The translations under genes were made by a program, and so were the position numbers. Positions 58,455 to 64,000 of a DNA stretch of 64,000 bases are shown here, in pieces. Source of the stretch: Okapia johnstoni (Eukaryota; Chordata; Mammalia; Artiodactyla; Giraffidae); the NCBI GenBank assembly GCA_024291935.2, contig CM044314.1:22976001-23040000 (forward strand), given 5' to 3'. Every line of letters begins with the position of its first letter. Position 1 is the first letter of the stretch. The notes beneath the pieces were generated by a model. It did not search any database, was not told the origin of the DNA, and saw only the letters and a program-made list of their open reading frames with translations.

Positions 58455-58784
58455 TTGTATTTTAGCAAAACCAATTACCCATCCTTTTATGTGGAGGAAG
58501 AGTTTGTAATAAGTCAACTTCTCGTTTCTGATCCCTGCTCCCAACAACTGGAAGTTTGGAAGATAACAAAGGAGGCTGAAAGGCAATACTCAGCCAGAGG
58601 CATGTTCTTTCCCTTTGGAGATGATGAAGCCAAGCAGAGAAAGCACAGTGAATCAGTGTTTCTTGCCCACATGGTCATCACCATGGCAACTACAGTTGCC
58701 AGGTGGAGAATTCTATCACACATCATAATTGCTATGTCCACTTTCAGCAGATTAGACAGGAAAATGTTCATAATTATGGCCTGA
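58455..58784 (+). other. Unrecognised 109-codon open frame after an acceptor-like site
   Basis: A pyrimidine-rich stretch ending in CTTGCAG at 58447-58453 is followed by a frame of 109 codons. The frame has mixed composition, with no recognised domain and no downstream donor clearly visible. It could be a chance frame in an unrecognised repeat. No function is suggested. Confidence 0.15.
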
Positions 58785-59403
58785 ATTAAAATACTCTAAA
58801 GTAACTAACAGAGTATTAACATCATAACCAATAATAAACTATAATTATATGTTATTTATTTCCATAAAAACTGTGTATTTGGACATAAGAATACTCCATA
58901 TTATAAATAATACCTCTTACTAGATATATTTAATATATTGATGTGTTACATCAGTTAGTGATGTGTTGCACACAGGCAAAAATGATGCTTTTAAAATTTT
59001 AACACACTTTAAGTAAAGAGAGAAGCCACAACAAAGTCAATTTTTTGAAAGAGTCGGATACTTATATACAGTTTCCCTGAATCAATATAATACAGAAAAA
59101 AAAATTACCAAATCCATTGGTAAAGATATTGGATAGGAATAGATCTATTCAATATTTGTTAAATGTGTCTAAAATTTGCAAAGAATAAGAAACTCAAATA
59201 AATACCAAAGAAGTAAATAATAAACTACTTACCTTATTAAAAATATTAAAAGTAACTAGAATTTATATTGTCTTTCTGTTGAAATTCAGAGCTATTCTAA
59301 GTGATTTTTTTCAAACTGTATTGCCTTATTCCATCTACTAAAATATCTGTATCAGCGTGTGAAACCATGTAAGAACATACAAGTTTCTCCCATTTCACAG
59401 CGT
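58785..59403. other. AT-rich unassigned DNA
   Basis: No gene or repeat recognised. Confidence 0.4.
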
Positions 59404-59757
59404 TGTTTTTTTTTTAATTTTTGTGTGTTTAGTTATTTTTGACTGTGATGGGTCTTCATTGCTGCATAGGCCTCTCTCTGGTTGCAGAGAGTGGGAGCTA
59501 CTCTCTAACAATGGTGGTGCGTGGGCTTCTCATCGCAGTGGTTTTTCTTGTTGGGGAGCACAGGATCTAGGGTGCACATAGTTGTGGCAGGTGGGCTCAG
59601 TAGCTGAGGCTCCCAGGCTCTAGAGCACAGGCTCAGTAGTGGTGGTGTATAGGCTTAGTCGCATGTGGGATCCTCCCAGTTCAGGAATCGAACCTATGTC
59701 TCCTGCATTGACAGGCAGATTCTTTACCACTGAGCCAATAGGGAATCCCTCAAAGTG
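59404..59757 (-). mobile_element. Long CHR-type SINE, antisense
   Basis: It starts with T9, then 'gggtcttcattgctgcatag', 'gttgcagagagtgggagcta', 'gcgtgggcttctcatcgcag', 'cccaggctctagagcacagg', and ends with 'gattctttaccactgagcca', the complement of the tRNA-like head. This extended CHR type is shared across cetartiodactyls. Confidence 0.88.
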
Positions 59758-60279
59758 TTTTCGATGCCAAATATTTTGATAAAACTGTAGCATTAGCTCT
59801 GACAGTGAGATCCACATTTCCATTCCTCCCCACTGGCTGTCAAAATCCTAAGAAGACTAAAGTGTAAAAAACAAGTCGATGCCAATATCCTGCTGCCGTT
59901 ATCACTAGTCTCCTTCTGAAGCAACTCTCACTTTTCTGCTTTAGTACTAAAGGATATCAAAGTTTATTCTTTGAAATAGAATGTAAAATATAATCCCTCT
60001 AAAAGTAGAAAATGTTCAAGAGTAGGACAAAACTCTGAGATGATCCTGCTAATGTTAATATGACACTGAGAAACATGAGATTCAAAGGAATCATTAGAAG
60101 TTGAAGCAAACTACCTAATTATGGAGCTTCTTTTTAAGTAAAAAGGATAGATTTAGAGAGAAAAATTATCCTATGGAAACCTATATATGAAGAAAGATTT
60201 GAGTAGGCATTTCATAAAAGATGAAATATGGAGCCAATTCCGGGAAAGACAGAGTAAGCACACTGCCTCATTAGTCATT
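59758..60279. other. Unassigned DNA
   Basis: No gene or repeat recognised. Confidence 0.4.
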
Positions 60280-61816
60280 CAGTTCAGTTCAGTTCAGTCG
60301 CTCAGTCGTATCTGACTCTTTGCGACCCCATGAACCGCAGCAGGCCAGGCCTTGCTGTCCATCATCAACTCCCTGAGTCCACCCAAACTCATGTCCATCG
60401 AGTCGATGATGCCATCCAGCCATCTCATCCTCTTTCTTCCCCTTCTCCTCCTGCCCTCAATCTTTCCCAGCATCAAGGTCTTTTCCAGTGAGTCACCTCT
60501 TCGCATCAGGTGGCCCAAGTATTGGCGTTTCAGCTTCAACATCAGTCCTTCCAATGAACACCCAGGACTGATCTCCTTTAGGATGGACTGGTTGGATCTC
60601 CTTGCAGTCCAAGGGACTCTCAAAAGTCTTCTCCAACACCACATCTCAAAAGCATCAATTCTTCGGCGCACAGCTTTCTTTATAGTACAACTCTCACATC
60701 CATACATGACCTCTGGAAAAACCATAGCCTTGACTAGACGGACCTTTGTTGGCAAAGTAACGTCACTGCTTTTTAATGTGCTATCTATGTTGGTCATAAC
60801 TTTCCTTCCAAGGAGTAAGCGTCTTTTAATTTCATGGCTGCAGTCACCATCTGCAGTGATTTTGGAGCCCAGAAAAATAAAATTAGCCACTGTTTCCACT
60901 GTTTCCCCATCTACCTGCCAAGAAGTGATGGGACCGGATGCCATGATCTTAGTTTTCTGAATGTTGAGCTTTAAGCCAACTTTTTCACTCTCCTCTTTCA
61001 CTTTCATCAAGAGGCTCTTTAGTTCTTCTTCACTTTCTGCCATAAGGGTGGTGTCATCTGCATATCTGAGGTTATTGATACTTCTCCCAGCAATCTTGAT
61101 TCCAGCTTCTGTTTCTTCCAGCCCAGCGTTTCTCATGATGTACTCTGCATAGAAGTTACATAAGCAGGGTGACAATATACAGCCTTGACGTACTCCTTTT
61201 CCCATTTGGAACCAGTGTGTTGTTCCATGTCCAGTTCTAACTGTTGCTTCCTGACCTGCATGCAGGTTTCTCAAGAGGCAGGTCAGGTGGTCTGGTATTC
61301 CCATCCCTTGAAGAATTTTCCACAGTTTATTGTGATCCACACAGTCAAAGGCTTTGGTGTAATCAATAAAGCAGAAATAGATGTTTTTCTGGAACCCTTT
61401 GCTTTTTTGATGATCCGACAGACATTGGCAATTTTATCTCTTGTTCCTCTGCCTTTTCTAAAGCCAACTTGAAAATCTGGAGTTTCATGGTTCACATATC
61501 ATTGAAGCCTGGCTTGGAGAATTTTGAGCATTACTTCACTATCATGTGAGATGAGTGCAATTGTGCAGTAGTTTGAGGATTCTTTGGCATTGCCTTTCTT
61601 TGGGATTGGAATGAAAACTGATTTTTTCCAGTTCTGTGACCACTGCTGAGTTTTTTTAAATTTTATGGCATATTGAGTGCAGCACTTTCACAGCATCATC
61701 TTTTAGGATTTGAAATAGCTTGACTGGAATTCCATCACCTCCACTAGCTTTGTTCATAATGTTGCTTCCTAAGGCCTACTTGACTTCACATTCCAGGATG
61801 TCTGGCTCTAGGTGAG
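60280..61816 (-). mobile_element. BovB 3' portion, antisense, facing an inverted 5' portion
   Basis: It starts with four GTTCA units, covers C-terminus, RT and part of the linker in reverse and stops at 'ggatgtctggctctaggtga' (61816). From there the plus strand carries BovB 5' sequence. The last 38 bases (61779-61816) recur in reverse orientation at 63918-63955. Confidence 0.95.
60294..61340 (-). pseudogene. BovB reverse-transcriptase frame, longest in the window
   Basis: A 348-codon frame with no ATG at its listed start (GTG; the frame is part of a longer one). RT motif B RQGCILSP is at residues 51-58 and motif C YADD at 93-96. The thumb and a C-terminal basic stretch ([12 protein letters not shown]) follow, down to the element's own stop. 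Motif A is just upstream, but a frameshift near 61395 separates it from the preceding linker (61283-61495). This is the best-kept BovB RT here, yet it is not a complete protein. Confidence 0.9.
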
Positions 61817-62337
61817 AACCTTGTGCACACAAACAGAAGTGTGTGCACACCAGAAACCAGGAGAAATAGCAGTGACCACAAAAAAGACTGACCCAGACTT
61901 GCCCATGAGTGTCCAGGAGTCTCCAGCATATGCATGGGTCAGCAGTGGCCTGCTACAGAGTCAGGGGCACTGAGTGCAGCAGTGTGTGCATGGGACCTTT
62001 CGAAGGAGGTTGCCATTATTATCATTACCTCCACCATAGTTTAGCCCCATGTAAATAACAGCGAGGGAACACAGCCCCACACATCAACAGAAAATTGGAT
62101 TAAAGATTTACTGAGTATGGCCCTGCCCACCTGAATAAGACCCAGTTTACCCCTCAGTCAGTCTTTCCCATTAGGAAGCTTCCATAAGTCTCTTATCTTT
62201 CTCCATCAGAGGGCAGACAGACTGAAAACCACAATCACAGAAAACTAACAAGTCTAATCATATGGACCACAGCCTTGTCTAACTCAATGAAACTATGAGC
62301 CATGCCCTGTAGGGCCACCCAAGACTGATGGGTCATA

Positions 62338-63027
62338 GTGGAGAGTTCTGACAAAACGTGCTCCACTGGAGAAGGGAATGGCAAACCACTTCAGTATTCT
62401 TCCCTTGAGAACCCCATGAACAGGATGAAAAGGCAAAAAGATAGGACACTGAAAGATGAACTCCCCAGGTCAGTAGGTGCCCAATATGCTACTGGAGAAG
62501 AGTGGAGAAATAACCCCAGAAAGAATGAAGGGGTGGAGCCAAAGCAAAACCAACACCCAGTTGTGGGTGTGACTGGTGATGGAAGTAAAGTCCGATGCTG
62601 TAAAGAGAAATATTGCATAGGAACCTGGAATGTTAGGTCTGTGAATCAAGGCAAATTTGAAGTGGTCAAACAGGCAATGGCAAGAGTGAACATTGGCATT
62701 TTAGGAATCAACGAACTAAAATGGACTGGGATGGGTGAATTCAACTCAGATGACCATTATATCTGCTACTGTGGGCAAGAATCCTTTAGAATAAATGGAG
62801 TAGCCCTCATAGTCAACAAAAGAGTCCGAAATGCAGTACTTGGATGCAATCTCAAAAATGACAGAATGATCTCTGTTTGTTTCCAAGGCAAGCCATTCCA
62901 CATCACAGTAATGGAAGTCTATGCCCTGAACAGTAATGCTGAAGAAGCTGAAGTTGAACAGTGCTATGAAGACCTACAAGACCTTCTAGAACTAACACCC
63001 CCAAAAAAGATGTCCTTTTCATTATAG
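62338..63027 (+). pseudogene. BovB APE-type endonuclease, N-terminal frame
   Basis: A 229-codon frame. Residues 1-90 are leader-derived. The endonuclease begins with GTWNVRS (95-101) and has the catalytic-glutamate motif INELKW (124-129). In RTE elements this enzyme nicks target DNA to prime reverse transcription. The frame leaves register in a C/A run at about 62997-63006. Confidence 0.9.
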
Positions 63028-63848
63028 GGGACTGGAATGCAAAAGTAGGAAGTCAAAAAATACCTGGAGTAACAGGCAAATTTGGCCTTGGAGTACAAAA
63101 TGAAGCAGGGCAAAGGCTAATAGAGTTTTGCTAAGTGAATGCACTGGTCATAGCTAACACCCTCTTCCAACAACACAAGAGAAGACTCTACACATGGACA
63201 TCACGAGATGATCAATACCAACATCAGATTGATTATATTCTTTGCAGCCAAAGATGGAGAAGCTCTATACAGTCAGCAAAAACAAGACTGGGAGCTGACT
63301 GTGGCTCAGATCATGAACTCCTTATTGCCAAATTCTGACTTAAATTGAAGATACTAGGGAAAACCACTGGACCATTCAGGTATGACCTACATCAAATCTT
63401 TTATGTTTATATAGTGGAAGTGACAAGTAGATTCAAGGGATTAGATCTGATAGACAGAGTGCCTGGAGAACTATGGACGGAGGTTCGTGACATTGTACAG
63501 GAGGCAGAGATCAAAAACATCTCCAAGAAAAAGAGGTGCAAAAAGGCAAAATGGTTGTCTGAGGAGGCCTTACAAATAGCTTTGAAGAGAAGAGAAGCTA
63601 AAGGCAAAGGAGAAAAGGAAAGATATATCCATTTGAATGCAGAGTTCCAAAGAATAGCAAGGAGAAATAAGAAAACCTTCCTCAGCCATCAATGCAAAGA
63701 AATAGAGGAAAACAACAGAATGGGAAATACTAGAGATGTCTTCAAGAAAATTAGAGATACGAAAGGAACATTTCATGCAAAGATAGGCACAATAAAGGAC
63801 AGAAATGGTATGAACCTAACAGAAGCAGAAGATATTAAGCAAAGGTAG
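63022..63848 (+). pseudogene. BovB endonuclease C-terminal half and linker, broken
   Basis: After the shift, GDWNA (about 63029), the YTWTS motif (63190), QIDYILCSQ (63225) and the active-site SDHELL (63304) are readable, but a stop at 63132 and another at 63336 interrupt them. The frame 63345-63848 (167 codons) is the basic linker before the RT (KAKWLSEEAL near residue 69). All expected endonuclease motifs are present, only out of continuous frame. Confidence 0.88.
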
Positions 63849-63958
63849 CACGAATACACAGAAGATCTATACAAAAAAAAGATCTTCATGATCCAGATAA
63901 TCACGATGGTGTGATCACTCACCTAGAGCCAGACATCCTGGAATGCGAAATCAAGGGG

Positions 63959-64000
63959 ACTATGTAGTACATGGGATCCCAAAAGAGTCAGACATGACTT
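63959..64000 (+). mobile_element. Bov 3'-end-like sequence at the window edge
   Basis: 'tagtacatgggatcccaaaa' and 'gagtcagacatgactt' are the last bases shared by BovB and Bov SINEs, in sense. It abuts the linker break directly, so it may be the 3' end of an internally deleted BovB or part of an older element. It is cut by the window end. Confidence 0.75.

Larger units (their letters stand above)
61817..63958 (+). mobile_element. BovB 5' portion, sense
   Basis: It starts in the 5' leader ('aaccttgtgcacacaaacag', with a repeated GTGTGCACAC), passes 'gacttgcccatgagtgtcca', the endonuclease and the linker, and stops at 'gaatgcgaaatcaagg'. Together with 60280-61816 it makes nearly one full BovB with only a 38-base overlap. 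Confidence 0.94.

Noticed and set aside
60352..60960. 202-codon plus frame
   Set aside because: It is the opposite strand of the BovB RT C-terminal frame; serine/isoleucine-rich antisense shadow.

Overview
The window reads as intergenic or intronic DNA from a ruminant nuclear genome, probably a bovid. The evidence is the repeat set: eleven loci of the RTE-clade LINE BovB, many Bov-tA and Bov-A/Bov-A2 SINEs, young bovine-type LINE-1 3' ends, two CHR-type cetartiodactyl SINEs and older mammal-wide layers (MIR, L2, old L1, MaLR-type LTR, hAT-Charlie, mariner ends). Species and chromosome cannot be read from the sequence. I found no intact cellular protein-coding gene, rRNA, functional tRNA or CRISPR array. 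The longest open frames are decayed reverse-transcriptase and endonuclease frames of BovB.

Layout. 1-4.7 kb: one Bov-tA in AT-rich DNA. 4.7-8.4 kb: microsatellite with a perfect palindrome, a Bov-A2 with a 13-bp target-site duplication (TSD), MIR, an antisense BovB and a LINE-1 3' end. 8.5-14.7 kb: MaLR-type LTR, L2, MIR, a short BovB with TSD and L1-like DNA. 14.7-18.2 kb: an almost complete BovB whose 5' third is inverted, flanked by a matching TSD. 18.2-22.7 kb: L1 with nested SINE, mariner end, SINE/BovB junction and a 200-bp TA-rich array. 22.7-29.6 kb: L1 relics with nested SINEs, a BovB and a tiny L1 tail with a 16-bp TSD. 29.6-36 kb: CHR SINE, L2, an LTR, Bov-tA and MIR.

From about 36 to 44.4 kb I recognise no BovB or Bov SINE; this holds unassigned DNA and old antisense L1. 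44.4-52 kb: BovB inside a MIR, several SINEs, a pair of opposed BovB 3' ends and an internally deleted BovB. 52-55.3 kb: a hAT-Charlie relic split by BovB, L1 and SINE insertions. 55.3-60.2 kb: BovB 3' end, an LTR candidate, a 60-bp direct duplication, a MIR split by an L1 tail and a CHR SINE. 60.3-64 kb: a second BovB in two opposed parts that together make almost one element.

The sequences do not cooperate in a pathway; they record retrotransposition. BovB encodes an APE-type endonuclease and a reverse transcriptase, and Bov-tA/Bov-A SINEs share its 3' end, which is the accepted basis for their mobilisation by it. The most notable structures are the two 5'-inverted BovB copies, which match the twin-priming pattern described for L1. 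I see no convincing new gene system. Repeat family names come from recognition of consensus features, not a database search, and boundaries without a TSD are good to roughly 10-30 bases.
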